This document shows, in pieces, positions 52,955-62,307 of a DNA stretch of 64,000 nt. This DNA comes from Streptomyces sp. P3 (GTDB lineage: Bacteria > Actinomycetota > Actinomycetes > Streptomycetales > Streptomycetaceae). Position 1 is the first letter of the stretch. Each line of letters begins with the position of its first letter. The stretch lies in assembly GCF_003032475.1 (NCBI RefSeq), contig NZ_CP028369.1:6324001-6388000 (forward strand), read 5' to 3'. Made by a program: the position numbers and the translations under genes. The notes under the pieces were generated by a model. That model did no database searches. It was not told where the DNA came from and saw only the letters and a program-made list of their open reading frames with translations.

Positions 52955-53142
52955 CTATACGGCTGCTTTGTGGGGGACGGCGCGGTCGCGTTGGTCGATT
53001 TCCTCGGCGAATTCGAGCCAGGTGGCTGCGTATTGACGTGCGAGGGTGCCGATGAGTTCTCCGCAGTGCGGGGGTACGGCCTCGGCGATCCGCGCCAGGG
53101 TGTCCGGTTTGGCCTCGTCCCCGGGTGCGGGCCCATGCGCGA
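52955..53142 (-). pseudogene. C-terminal fragment of a conserved small protein
   Basis: One minus-strand frame reads PDTLARIAEAVPPHCGELIG, TLARQYAATWLEFAEEIDQR, DRAVPHKAAV then stops at 52955. It has no start, since a stop closes the frame at about 53143. The well-conserved helical look suggests a once-real gene. Confidence 0.45.
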
Positions 53143-53259
53143 GTGATCAGACGAAGGCCGCCCCCGCGTCCGGCGAATCCCCGGATGAGCGACCCAGATC
53201 GACACACGGTTCGAAGCCGGGAGATAAGAAGCAAGCTCGGGGTGCAAATGTTGCTGCTT

Positions 53260-53457
53260 CCACCGGACTACCAGCGAATACCCGCCGCCGTACGGCAGGC
53301 AGCTGGACCCGTCATGGCCCGGCAGGTCGGTGGGATGCCGGGAGTGGACGTCAACGTGCGGGCCAAGCTGGAACCACTGCGCGGGAAGCTCGTCGGACTC
53401 GTCGACCGTGGCTGGCTGCTGAAGCTACCCGACGGCCGGTTTACCCCCCGCCTGTGA
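53260..53457 (+). CDS. Winged-helix-like C-terminal fragment
   Basis: The frame reads PAAVRQAAGPVMARQVGGMP, VDVNVRAKLEPLRGKLVGLV, DRGWLLKLPDGRFTPRL. This looks like the winged-helix tail of IS-associated Streptomyces proteins. A GTG/ATG start is not clear, and it overlaps the 3' end of the convergent kinase-like gene. Confidence 0.35.
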   Translation, partial: PPDYQRIPAAVRQAAGPVMARQVGGMPGVDVNVRAKLEPLRGKLVGLVDRGWLLKLPDGRFTPRL

Positions 53458-54525
53458 GCGGCTGCCGCTGATCACGTGCTTCGCCCCGTCCGAGATCGTT
53501 GCCAGCGGATGGGGAACTGCTCGGCTCCCCTGCTGAAACTCGCGGTAGAAATTGCCCATCACCGCGGCGACCGGCGCGTAACGGACAAGGAGCGCCGCGA
53601 CCGACGCGGGAACGTCCTGTGGGGCCACCCGCTGGGCGCACGCATTCACAAACTTTCTGCGTTCTTCCGGTGTGTATCCGTAGAGAGCGACGGCCAGCCA
53701 GTTCACCAGGTGGGTGACGGCGTAGTACTGGTCGTAGGTGCGGTGCTGTTCGAAGAAGTCGGCCTCGTCCCGTGTGAGGTCGAAGTGTGCGGAGATCGCG
53801 AGTCCGTAGTCGGTGAAGAAGAGCTGTCGGCCGTCGGTGAGGATGTTCTCGAAGTGGGCGTCGAAGTGCAGAAGCCCGCGGGCGTTCATGAACGAGATGC
53901 TGGCTTTCAGCTCGTCGTCGACCATGGCGCAGGCCCGCTCGGCCGGCTCGCCGCCGGCCTCGATCTGTACACCCAGCCAGTCGTGCAGGTTTTGCGGGAT
54001 GTACTCCAGGAACAGTACGAGGCTTGCCGTGGAATGCCGGAGAGCCTCGATCCGCCGGCGTACGGCTGATCCGCCTCCCCAGTAGGCGACAGCTCGATCC
54101 ACATCGGCCAGTTCCTCGGGCAGCGGCTGGCCAGAGTCCGGGATCACCCGCCAGTGGTACATCAGAGGGAAGCCCTCGTGGTCTCCCGCAACCACCCAGT
54201 TCGTCGTCATGGTGTGTACGGCCAGTTCCCGCCAGGCCCCGAACCCCGGGCCGCCGATCGTGCCGATGCCGTAGTGGCAGAAGACCGGAAGTCCGAACAG
54301 GTTCGCGGTGGAGTGAACATGCTCCGGCCGTCGCTCCAGATCAGTCAGCCGTACTTGTTTGACGAAGACCGGGGTTCCCTCGACCTCCAGCAGGACCGTC
54401 TTCCCGCCGATGCCCGACCCCAGCGGTGCGCCGGCGTCCACGAACTCGCGCAGACTGCGCTCACTGCGCAGCGCCAGCGATGTGGAAACGGCCTCGTGGG
54501 CGGCCAGACGGGCACCGCGGGACAT
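53425..54525 (-). CDS. Kinase-fold (aminoglycoside phosphotransferase-like) protein
   Basis: ATG 54525 follows GAAGGA. The 366-residue protein has a glycine-rich N-lobe (APLGSGIGGKTVLLEVEG), a lysine in FVKQVRL, catalytic loop HFDAHFENIL and the metal Asp in FTDYGLAIS. These mark a protein-kinase-like/APH fold, common but uncharacterised in Streptomyces. Probable cytosolic phosphotransferase with unknown acceptor. Confidence 0.75.
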   Translation of the reverse strand: MSRGARLAAHEAVSTSLALRSERSLREFVDAGAPLGSGIGGKTVLLEVEGTPVFVKQVRLTDLERRPEHVHSTANLFGLPVFCHYGIGTIGGPGFGAWRELAVHTMTTNWVVAGDHEGFPLMYHWRVIPDSGQPLPEELADVDRAVAYWGGGSAVRRRIEALRHSTASLVLFLEYIPQNLHDWLGVQIEAGGEPAERACAMVDDELKASISFMNARGLLHFDAHFENILTDGRQLFFTDYGLAISAHFDLTRDEADFFEQHRTYDQYYAVTHLVNWLAVALYGYTPEERRKFVNACAQRVAPQDVPASVAALLVRYAPVAAVMGNFYREFQQGSRAVPHPLATISDGAKHVISGSRSQAGGKPAVG

Positions 54526-54849
54526 ATCAGGGTCCTTCACTCACGCCTCCAACCGTGCCTCACCTCTTGTCCAACGGCATCAGCAGATACCGGGGCGGGA
54601 GCCGAAGGGCACCCTCCCGCGTCGGAGCCGGTGCGATGTGGCGGGCGCAACTGGCAGCCTTTCCCATGCAGTTGAGGGCGTGTGACGGAAACCAAAGGGC
54701 ACACTGAGAACTCCTGCGCACTTACCTACCAGTGCGGTCCACCGCTGTCCACGCGCACCGTGAACCACCTCGCCGGTGCGCTGGGGCACCCTCTGAAGGT
54801 GATCCGTTCCAGGTGGCGGATCCTGCCGCCAGGGGAGCGGAGCGGTGAT

Positions 54850-55096
54850 CGTCCCGGCCGTACTGCGGCACGACCAGCGCCTGGCCGACATGACGGGCGG
54901 CAACAACGTGGCCGAGTCCACCGTCCGCCGCTGACGCGACGAGCCATGAGGTGCTGCGTTCCGGCCCCGAGCGGCGGGCATCCGTGCCGCGGCCGGGTCG
55001 GCATCGCGTAAGTGCACCGGCACGCCGTGCGCGCGCAGTGCCAGCGCGACGGAGGCTCCCATGAGCCCTGTGCCCGATCACCAGCGCGGAGTGCAT
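54850..55096 (-). pseudogene. Prephenate dehydrogenase N-terminal relic
   Basis: ATG 55096 reads MHSALVIG; one extra G then shifts the frame. In the corrected frame TGLMGASVALALRAHGVPVH, LRDADPAA follow, and further shifts give LGAGTQHL and VGQALVVPQ pieces. This is the Rossmann start (GTGxMGxS) of a TyrA-type dehydrogenase. Several shifts and no C-terminal half. Confidence 0.7.
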
Positions 55097-55414
55097 AACG
55101 GCAGCGTCCGGTCCCTTGGCCGACCATCCGGTCGTTCGGGACCTTGGGGACCGTGGACGGCGGCCGGGCCGGGTGAAAGGGCCGGACGGGGCCCGTGACG
55201 TCCGGCGCCGCGCGGTGATCCGAGGCCGGCGCGTCCTTTGGGCGGAATGCACCGCGCGTCGCTTCCGCACCGTAGCGGAGAGAGTAATTCCGCATTTCCG
55301 AATACAGACCTCGCCCTCCTGGAGGCGATGTTCCCCGGTGTTACCCTCCCGGTCGGATGATCACATTGTCGGTGAGGTGCGGGGTGTTTCGCCTCGCAGT
55401 TGAAGGGTCGGGGG

Positions 55415-56203
55415 ATGACGGGCACGTCGGTGCGCCGGACCGGTTCCCGCTACGCGGGGGTGAGGGTGACGTCGGTGGCGCTCGCGCTGCGCTGGGCGGC
55501 GTCGCGGTACAGCTTCGTCGAGGAGGAGGTGGCGGGGCTGAGGCCGTGGGTGCGGCCGGGCGCGGTATGCCTCGACATCGGCGCCGAGTACGGCCTCTAC
55601 ACCTGGACCCTGTCCGCGCTGGCCGGTCCTTCCGGCGCTGTGTACAGCGTGGAGCCGCTGCACGGCCCCGCGCGCTGGCTGCGTACCGCGGCAGCGGTTC
55701 TGGGCTGCGGCAACGTCACCGTGCACCGTGCCGCCCTCGGTGAGCGGGCGCGGCGGCGGGGCACGATGAGTCTGCCCCGGCGCAGACTGCTGCCCGTCCA
55801 TGGGCGCGCGTACCTCACCGAGGGCGCGTCGGGGCCGGGCCCCAACGCGGAGTTCGCCCGGTCCCGTCCGGTGACCACTTCGGTGCGGACGGTGGACGGT
55901 CTGTGCCGCGGCATGGGTCTCGACCGCGTCGACTTCATCAAGGCCGATGTGGAAGGGGCGGAGGCGGCCGTGCTGTCCGGCGCCCGGACCACGCTGCTGC
56001 GCCACCGGCCCGTCCTCCTGCTGGAGATCGAGGACCGCCACCTCGCGAAGTACGGCATGGAGCCTGCCGCTCTCGTGCGCCGCCTGACCGCCCTGGGCTA
56101 CGGCATGTACCGCTGGCGCGACCGCAGGTGGGAGCCCGTGGCCGAGGTCACGGTCGACTGCCGCAACTATCTCTTCACGGCACGCCCTGTCCACACCTGC
56201 TGA
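55415..56203 (+). CDS. FkbM-family methyltransferase
   Basis: The 262-residue protein starts at ATG 55415, a few bases after GAAGG. SAM motif CLDIGAEYGLYT (motif I), VEPLHGPARWL, and the FkbM pattern VDFIKADVEGAEAAVLSGA followed by RPVLLLEIE are present. FkbM enzymes O-methylate sugars, polyketides or glycans. It is 15 bp upstream of a glycosyltransferase, so the pair likely modifies one surface glycan or glycolipid. Confidence 0.88.
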   Translation: MTGTSVRRTGSRYAGVRVTSVALALRWAASRYSFVEEEVAGLRPWVRPGAVCLDIGAEYGLYTWTLSALAGPSGAVYSVEPLHGPARWLRTAAAVLGCGNVTVHRAALGERARRRGTMSLPRRRLLPVHGRAYLTEGASGPGPNAEFARSRPVTTSVRTVDGLCRGMGLDRVDFIKADVEGAEAAVLSGARTTLLRHRPVLLLEIEDRHLAKYGMEPAALVRRLTALGYGMYRWRDRRWEPVAEVTVDCRNYLFTARPVHTC

Positions 56204-56218
56204 AGGACTGACACACCC

Positions 56219-57382
56219 ATGGGGTCCACCCTCGTCATCACCAACGACTTCCCGCCCCGGCAGGGCGGGATCGAGACATTCGTGCACGCCATGGTCACGC
56301 GTATGCCGCATGACGGTGTCGTCGTCTACACCTCGCACGAGCCGGGCGGCACCGACTATGACGCGACGCTTCCGTTTCCGGTCGTGCGGGACTCCACCGG
56401 CATGCTCCTGCCGACCCGGCGGGTCACCAGGAAAGCCGTCGAGTTAGCCAGGGCCCATGGCTGTGACCGGGTCTGGTTCGGAGCGGCGGCACCGCTCGCC
56501 CTGATGGCACCGGCCCTGCGCCGCAGCGGCATACGGCGCATGGTGGCGACCACTCACGGTCATGAGATCTGGTGGGCCAGGATTCCCGGAGCCCGCCGGA
56601 TGATGCGGCGGATAGGCGACGGCGTGGACGTGGTCACCTACCTCGGTCAGTACACCCGCGACCGGATCGCGCCCGCCCTCGGCCCGCGCGCGCGGATGAG
56701 CCGCCTCGTGCCCGGCGTCGACGCCGACGTCTACCGGCCCGACGCCGACAGCGGCGACGGCGCAGGGTTGCGCGCCGAACTCGGGCTGCAGGGCAAGCGG
56801 GTGATCGTGTGCGTGGCCAGGATGGTCCCGCGCAAGGGCCAGGACATGCTGATCCGCGCCCTGCCCCTGATCCGGCGTGAGGTCCCGGACGCGGTGCTGC
56901 TGCTGGTCGGCCGGGGCCCCGACGAAGCGCGGCTGCGCAGGCTGGCCCGGCGCCGCGCCGACGACGGCTCGGTAGTCTTCGCGGGCGGCAAGACGCACTC
57001 CGAGACGCCGCGTTACTACGCCGCCGCGGACGTCTTCGCGATGCCGTGCCGCACCCGCAGGGCCGGTCTGGAAGCGGAGGGGCTCGGCATCGTGTTCCTG
57101 GAGGCGTCGGCGAGCGGTCTGCCGGTCGTCGTCGGCGACTCCGGCGGCGCTCCGGACACCGTGCTCGACGGCAGGACCGGCCACGTCGTGGACGGCACCG
57201 ACCCGGCGGCGGTGGCGGGCGCGCTGACCCGGATACTGCTCGACGCCGACCGGGCCGCCGGGATGGGCGAGGCGGGCCGCCGGTGGGTCCGGGAATCCTG
57301 GTCCTGGGACGCGTCCGCCCGGCATCTGGCCGACCTTCTGACCCCCGAGCGCGCTGCGGTGACGGCGCGCGGCCAGGAATAG
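56219..57382 (+). CDS. GT4-family glycosyltransferase (PimB-like)
   Basis: The 387-residue enzyme has the GT-B layout of family 4: N-terminal LVITNDFPPRQGGIETFVHA, middle VVARM-type strand (VIVCVARMVPRKGQDMLIRA) and donor-site LGIVFLEASASGLPVVVGDS, with the E-x7-E segment. It resembles PimB'/mannosyltransferases that act on phosphatidylinositol mannosides. Donor and acceptor are inferred only. Confidence 0.88.
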   Translation: MGSTLVITNDFPPRQGGIETFVHAMVTRMPHDGVVVYTSHEPGGTDYDATLPFPVVRDSTGMLLPTRRVTRKAVELARAHGCDRVWFGAAAPLALMAPALRRSGIRRMVATTHGHEIWWARIPGARRMMRRIGDGVDVVTYLGQYTRDRIAPALGPRARMSRLVPGVDADVYRPDADSGDGAGLRAELGLQGKRVIVCVARMVPRKGQDMLIRALPLIRREVPDAVLLLVGRGPDEARLRRLARRRADDGSVVFAGGKTHSETPRYYAAADVFAMPCRTRRAGLEAEGLGIVFLEASASGLPVVVGDSGGAPDTVLDGRTGHVVDGTDPAAVAGALTRILLDADRAAGMGEAGRRWVRESWSWDASARHLADLLTPERAAVTARGQE

Positions 57383-58333
57383 GACAGGCAAGGAGGAGCG
57401 ACCCGGCACAGCAACAGCAGCCCGCACGCAGCCGGGGCGCCCGCGGTGCTGCTGGTCGGCGCGGTCCCACGGTGAACGGCGCCGCGACACAGCAATTGGC
57501 TCACCGCCTGCACGGTCCCCCGGGAGGGCTCGTGCGAGGGGCTCATGCCCCGCATTGCGGTGTCGATGCACCGCGGACACGGTGAGGACCGCCGTGCCTG
57601 CGCGCCGCTCGGCGACCTGATGGCGCCGGTGACGTCCCACACCACCGGGCTGCGGTGCGTCCACCACGGACGCGCCCGCCGGCGCGGGGCCACCGCAGCG
57701 CCCCTGACGGCGACCGCGGTCATCACAGGGGCTCGACGCCGTGTGCGCGTGCCGAGCAACGCCGACCGCGACGCTCCCGTTCAGACACCTGCCCGGCCCG
57801 CGCCGCCGGACAGCGCCCCGTCACCTGCAGAGCAGAGCGCCGGTTGTCCGGTTGGTCGTCGCCCGGACCGCACGGCCGGGGCCGTCACGCCGCGGTCTGC
57901 CGCGGCGAGCGCAAGGACTCTGCGGCCGCGACGGGCCGAAGCACCCGAGGCACCCGAGCCTCCGTGCAGGACAGCCGTCGCGGGAACATTGCGCCCCCGC
58001 GGCCTGAAAAGCGATCGCCCGTCCACGAAACACCGCGATCCGGGCCGGACAATATCTGTGACCCCGGCGTGAAGATTTACCACGCCACGCCGGGAGCGTT
58101 TTCAACGCACCCGGCAGAGGGGAAATATCCTCGGCACGCGGGCCGCTGCCGCATGCTACTGTCGATCTCAGTTACAGTCGTGGTTCCCAAAAAATTCAAG
58201 CTCCGGCACCGGTATTTCATGGCTGGCGGAAGCTTTTATGTACTGCCGGTCTTCGCCCGGACGGGGCATCATCGCGGCGACCCGGTACCCGTGCGGCACG
58301 GATCCCGGCGTACTGCCCCAGAGGAGACATGAC
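57383..58333. other. Long intergenic region before the cold-shock gene
   Basis: About 950 bp. Frames are Arg/Pro/Ala-rich and give no family signal. The last 250 bp contain a longer AT-leaning leader with AATTCAAGCTCCGG and short hairpins, likely the untranslated leader and promoter of the cold-shock gene. Confidence 0.45.
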
Positions 58334-58537
58334 GTGGCGTCAGGCATCGTGAAGTGGTTCGACGCGGCCAAGGGATTCGGCTTCATCGAGCAGGACGGCG
58401 GCGGCCCCGACGTCTTCGCCCACTTCTCGAACATCACGGCCCAGGGCTTCCGCGAGCTGCTCGAAGGCCAGAAGGTCATCTTCGACATCGCGCCCGGTCA
58501 GAAAGGCCCGACGGCCGAGAACATCGTTCCTGCCTGA
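58334..58537 (+). CDS. Cold-shock-domain protein
   Basis: GTG 58334 after GAGGAG. The 67-residue OB-fold protein has RNP1 (KGFGFI) and RNP2 (VFAHF). It binds single-stranded nucleic acid and acts as an RNA chaperone. A long leader precedes it and a strong hairpin follows. Confidence 0.95.
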   Translation: MASGIVKWFDAAKGFGFIEQDGGGPDVFAHFSNITAQGFRELLEGQKVIFDIAPGQKGPTAENIVPA

Positions 58538-58553
58538 CGTCGGCGCGCACTTC

Positions 58554-58595
58554 GCAGCTGGGGCCCGCATTCCTCGGGGTGCGGGCCCCAGCTGC
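58554..58595 (+). terminator. 16-bp hairpin after the cold-shock gene
   Basis: Arms at 58554-58569 and 58580-58595 (GCAGCTGGGGCCCGCA and complement) are perfect around a 10-nt loop. Confidence 0.85.
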
Positions 58596-58896
58596 GGGCA
58601 TTCCCACGGCGACGGCAGACCACCCGCAGCGATCCCTCGACGACGCGCACCCCCTCGGAGCGCCGCCGGTCGGCGTCCGGGATTTCATGACCGCATGACG
58701 TCACGCGTTTCGTCACCTGCACCCGTACCGGATCCACTGCAATTCAGATTCGCCGCAGATTCGCTTCAGATCCGATTCCGCATTTCCATTCCGGCCCGTT
58801 ATCGTGATACCCCGCGCTGTTCTTCTGATGAGGTAATTCATTGATACGTGTCGCTCGTGATCCGCGGTTTCACGCGCTCCGGCAGGAGGCACCCCC

Positions 58897-59037
58897 TTGA
58901 CACCGGACCAGACGCAGTCCCGCTCGCCGAACACCCTCGCCGTGCACAGGCCCTCGGCCGACGCCGTGGACCCCTCGCGCTCCTCGCCCGCTGAATCGTC
59001 CAGACCCCAGCACCCCTCGTCGCCCTACTTCCTGTGA
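58897..59037 (+). CDS. Small Ser/Pro-rich ORF upstream of the SCO5918-like gene
   Basis: TTG 58897 follows GGAGG. It encodes 46 residues, Ser/Pro-rich (SPAESSRPQHPSSPYFL), and ends 7 bp before the next gene. It could be a real small protein or a leader that couples translation. Confidence 0.45.
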   Translation: MTPDQTQSRSPNTLAVHRPSADAVDPSRSSPAESSRPQHPSSPYFL

Positions 59038-59043
59038 GGCATC

Positions 59044-59358
59044 ATGCGCTGTGTCATCGCCCGCTTTCCGTTCGACCTCACCAGGAGCGGCGTCCTGGAA
59101 TCGATGAAGGGCGTGAAGCCCGAGGAAGTCCTCGGCACGTCCGTGATCGTCGGGCGCCGCACCTACCCCGTCAAGCAGGTCGGGCAGGTGGTCACGCGCC
59201 AGGACCGCCGCGATTTCACTGCCGACGAAGTCGTGCGGGCCATGACCCAGCTCGGCTTCACCTGCCGCGACGTCCCCCGGGCCGCCCCGTCCGCCAGGGC
59301 TCTCGATCCGTTCCAGGAGGCTTCCGCGCTGCTCGGCGGCGCCCCTGCCGGCGCCTGA
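59044..59358 (+). CDS. SCO5918-family protein
   Basis: The 104-residue protein (MRCVIARFPFDLTRSGVLES) matches the Streptomyces SCO5918 family: VIVGRRTYPVKQVGQVVTRQ, DRRDFTADEVVRAMTQLGFT. Its role is unknown. The neighbouring cold-shock gene fits the usual SCO5918 context beside cold-shock and DEAD-box helicase genes, as I recall it. Confidence 0.82.
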   Translation: MRCVIARFPFDLTRSGVLESMKGVKPEEVLGTSVIVGRRTYPVKQVGQVVTRQDRRDFTADEVVRAMTQLGFTCRDVPRAAPSARALDPFQEASALLGGAPAGA

Positions 59359-59417
59359 GCGGTATGCAGGCACGAGTCGCGGGCGCGAACGGGGGCGTGA
59401 GCAGCGGGCGCGAACCG

Positions 59418-59462
59418 CGGTGAGGGTCCCGGTCGGAACACTTCGGCCGGACCCTCACCGCG
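59418..59462. terminator. Bidirectional hairpin between convergent genes
   Basis: Arms 59418-59430 (GCGGTGAGGGTCC) and 59450-59462 pair perfectly, and the inner 19 nt can extend the stem with wobble pairs. It fits a shared terminator for the SCO5918-like and MEDS genes. Confidence 0.8.
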
Positions 59463-59598
59463 CCCCGAGGGTTCCCTGCGCAGGGGCCGGACCGAGCACG
59501 CCGGCGGGCCTCGTCGGCTCCGCTCCCGGCGCCGACCGGGGGACCGGGCCGGGGCCAACCGGGCCGGGGCCGGACTGTGTGTGAGGGGTGGGGGGCGG

Positions 59599-60570
59599 TC
59601 AGCCGGAGAGCTCGGTGTGCAGGCGGATCGTGGTGCCGGTGTCCGCGGTGGAGCGAATCTCGACGAGGTCGCACAGCTGGTGGACGAGCCACAGACCGCG
59701 TCCACCGATCTGCGTTCCGTTGGGCTTCAACCGGCCCGCCAGGGGATCGTCGATGTAACCGGCGTCGCGGAACTCACAGATCAGTCGGCGGTTCTCGCTC
59801 CAGGTCCGCAGCACACCGTGCCCGCCGCCGTGCCGGATGCTGTTGGCCGCCACCTCCGTGGCGGCCAGGTGCAGTTCGCGCAGACGCCGGCCGTCCACTC
59901 CGTGCCGCTCGGCACAGCGCTCGATCTTCTCCCGCACCGCCGGCAGGTCACCACTGGTGTAGACGAACTCGTCGTAGGGATCACAGGGATCGGTCAGCGC
60001 GACGAAGGCGTACGGCGCCTGCGGGTCGTAGTCCGCGCTCGGCACGGTGCGCCCGCCCGTGCGGATCTCGGGGTGGCAGCGGGTCATCTCGTCCAGCGCG
60101 GCCGTCTTGCCGGCGACGTCGTAGGGGCACAGCAGCCACCAGGCCGCACTGTCGGCGAAGGCCTTGTTCAGCAGCCACTCGTGATAGCGCAGTTCCTGCG
60201 CCTCGGCACGGCTGCGGGCCTCGTCCCAGGGCGACTCGCCGATCCCGCGCACCGGGCGCCCGTCGGAGGCATGCTCCTTGATCCACTCCTGCCATGCTCC
60301 GATGAGCCGGCCTGGATGGTGCGCGGTGACCGTGGTGTCGACGTAGCGCACCGCAGCGTCGTCGGCGATCTGCGCGCGCAGCAGGGAGGCCTTGTCCTCG
60401 GGTACGGCCACGACGACGGCCTCGCCGCCGTCGAGCGCCTCCTGGATGAAGCCCAGCGTGCCCTCGGCGAACTCGCCCGGACCGGAGTACGGATACAGCT
60501 CGTGGCGGTACCCGGTGAGGGAGGGCTCGGCAGGCGTGGCGGGCCCGGAAGGGGGACGGGAGATGGTCAC
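59599..60570 (-). CDS. MEDS-domain anti-sigma kinase-like protein
   Basis: The 323-residue protein has an N-terminal MEDS domain (about 20-180; HELYPYSGPGEFAEGTLGFI, WWLLCPYDVAG) and a C-terminal HATPase_c domain (about 215-320; LHLAATEVAANSIRHGGGHG, GRGLWLVHQL). The latter is like SpoIIAB/RsbW anti-sigma kinases. Its start overlaps the MEDS-STAS gene by four bases, so both products act together. Confidence 0.9.
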   Translation of the reverse strand: MTISRPPSGPATPAEPSLTGYRHELYPYSGPGEFAEGTLGFIQEALDGGEAVVVAVPEDKASLLRAQIADDAAVRYVDTTVTAHHPGRLIGAWQEWIKEHASDGRPVRGIGESPWDEARSRAEAQELRYHEWLLNKAFADSAAWWLLCPYDVAGKTAALDEMTRCHPEIRTGGRTVPSADYDPQAPYAFVALTDPCDPYDEFVYTSGDLPAVREKIERCAERHGVDGRRLRELHLAATEVAANSIRHGGGHGVLRTWSENRRLICEFRDAGYIDDPLAGRLKPNGTQIGGRGLWLVHQLCDLVEIRSTADTGTTIRLHTELSG

Positions 60571-61349
60571 AGCGCCATCACCACCGGTACGCGGGGGGCG
60601 GCGAAGCCGGACAGTTCCCAGGCCAGCCGCACGGTCTCGTTCGCCCCTTCCAGGACCACCTTGCGATCCGGCAGGCGTCCGGCCGCGTCGGCCAGGGCAC
60701 TCATTCCGGCCGCATCGAGGAAGTCCAGGGCGTCGCAGAACAGGCGCACCGTCGCCGTCCGGGCGAGCAGGGTGCGCAGGACGGCCCCGAAGGCCGAGGC
60801 GCCCTCACTGTCAATGACCCCGTTCACCGTCCAGCCGTCCTTTCTCGTCCGGTACACCTGGAATGCGGGTGATGCCGGGCGGCTGCCCAGATGGTGGGGG
60901 TGTACGCACCTGACCTGATCCAGTGTAGGAGCGTCCCAGCCGGCGCCGCTGTAGGCACAGACCACCAGTGCACCGCTGTCCGCGGCGAACTCCTCCAGCT
61001 CGAGCTCGCTGCGCAGCAGCTCTTCCGAACGTTGGGCGGAGCCGTCGGGACAGGCGTGGTGCAGAACCCGGAGCGAGCGGAAACCCTCCCGCCCGGCGCT
61101 CGCCGCCTCGCGGCGCACCGCGGCCAGCAAGGAACCCTCCAGCCGCGCCGGGTCGAGCACCAGCCGGGCGAATTCGCTCTGCGTCTGCATGGCAGGTCCG
61201 ACGATCACCACCTTGTCGCCGAACAGCGCACCGTCGGCGACAAAGGCCCGACTGCGGTCCATGACGTCGTCCGTGGGATCCAGCATCTGGCAGACGTGGT
61301 CACTGGTGGCGACCTCGTCCAGGGTCGCCAGGGTTCGCGCGGCTCTCAA
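60567..61349 (-). CDS. MEDS-domain anti-sigma antagonist-like protein (STAS)
   Basis: The TTG at 61349 follows GGAGG at about 5 bp, giving 260 residues. A MEDS domain comes first (LDEVATSDHVCQMLDPTDDV, ALVVCAYSGAGWDAPTLDQV) and then a STAS domain (about 170-260; WTVNGVIDSEGASAFGAVLR, VRLFCDALDFLDAAGMSALA), the DxSxxDxxG-like segment being altered to DFLDAAGM. The STAS position lacks an obvious phosphorylatable serine, so its switch may be unusual. Confidence 0.85.
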   Translation of the reverse strand: MRAARTLATLDEVATSDHVCQMLDPTDDVMDRSRAFVADGALFGDKVVIVGPAMQTQSEFARLVLDPARLEGSLLAAVRREAASAGREGFRSLRVLHHACPDGSAQRSEELLRSELELEEFAADSGALVVCAYSGAGWDAPTLDQVRCVHPHHLGSRPASPAFQVYRTRKDGWTVNGVIDSEGASAFGAVLRTLLARTATVRLFCDALDFLDAAGMSALADAAGRLPDRKVVLEGANETVRLAWELSGFAAPRVPVVMAL

Positions 61350-61489
61350 CTGCTCCTCCCTCGCTTCGGCAACCACTCTACTGACCCGCACGCCGCCGTC
61401 CGCCGCCTCCCGCCGACTGCCGCGTCCGCTCGTGCGCGCGACCCCTGCGTGTGGCACCCCGCAGCCCCGGGCACTGGATCTGGTTTCCG

Positions 61490-61830
61490 GCGGTGAGTCG
61501 ATGGTGACTCGTGACCGTCGGCCATGGCGGTGAGTGCCAGGACATGCTCGGGCCTGCGTTCGCAGCCGGCGGAGCCGACGGCATCCGCCGAGCCAGGACT
61601 TGGTGTGCTCGACCGCCCGGCGGTTCCGGACCAGGCGCTGGTCGCTCCCGGCTCCGAGCGGGGCGACGCGAGGAACGATGGTTCGCTCGCGGAGACGTCG
61701 ACGCAGGGCGGGGGGTGGCCGTAACCCTTGTCGCCGTGCAGTGCCGACGGCCGCCGCGCCCGCGGTCGTTGACAGCCGCTGAGAGTCCGGGCGGCTCGGC
61801 CCTCGTGCGGGAGGGCGCGAGGACCTGAGA
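61490..61830 (-). pseudogene. IS5-family transposase C-terminal relic
   Basis: Minus-strand pieces include HGDKGYGHPPPCVDVS, RNRRAVEHTKSWLGGCRRLR and HVLALTAMADGHESP, the end of IS5 transposases (DKGY, VERxxSWLxxxRRL), in three different frames. Not functional. Confidence 0.75.
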
Positions 61831-62307
61831 GGTCGTGCCGGGTGGCGTTGCGGTGTGACGAGATGGGTTTGGGGTCGTTCGGGTGGTCTGCCGCCGTCGC
61901 TGCAACTGCCGGACGTGCAGGGCGCCTCCTGGACACCGAGCGAACGCCGAACGCTGGAGGTTGTATGCAGGAGTGGCAGTACCCACCGGCCGCCGTGACC
62001 TTGCCCGAGCTGGTCATGGACCCCTACCGCTGCGGTTTCGACGTGAGCGCGACGCTGAGCGGGGCGGAGGCGGAGGAGCAGTGGGGGGACGAGGACTGGC
62101 GTGTGCCGCCTCAGGGCCGGCCGGCCGAGGGGGAGACGCCGTGGCCTGACGGGACAGCCCCTGGTGGAGATGGGCGGCGTTGTTCTCCAGGTAGTGGCAG
62201 GCTCTGTCGGCTGCGGCCCGTTGATCGCAATGCGGAGTGATGCTGGCGTAGCCCATGCAGTACACGTCGTCGGCGGCCGGTCCGCGGGCATCCAGTCCGA
62301 TGCGATG
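61831..62307. other. Gap with two uncertain small frames
   Basis: A plus-strand frame from about 61964 (MQEWQYPPAAVTLPELVMDP) and a minus-strand frame ending at 62014 (ASITPHCDQRAAADRACHYL, in frame with and just after the stop of the next gene) both look partly coding. Neither has a clear ribosome site. Confidence 0.35.
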
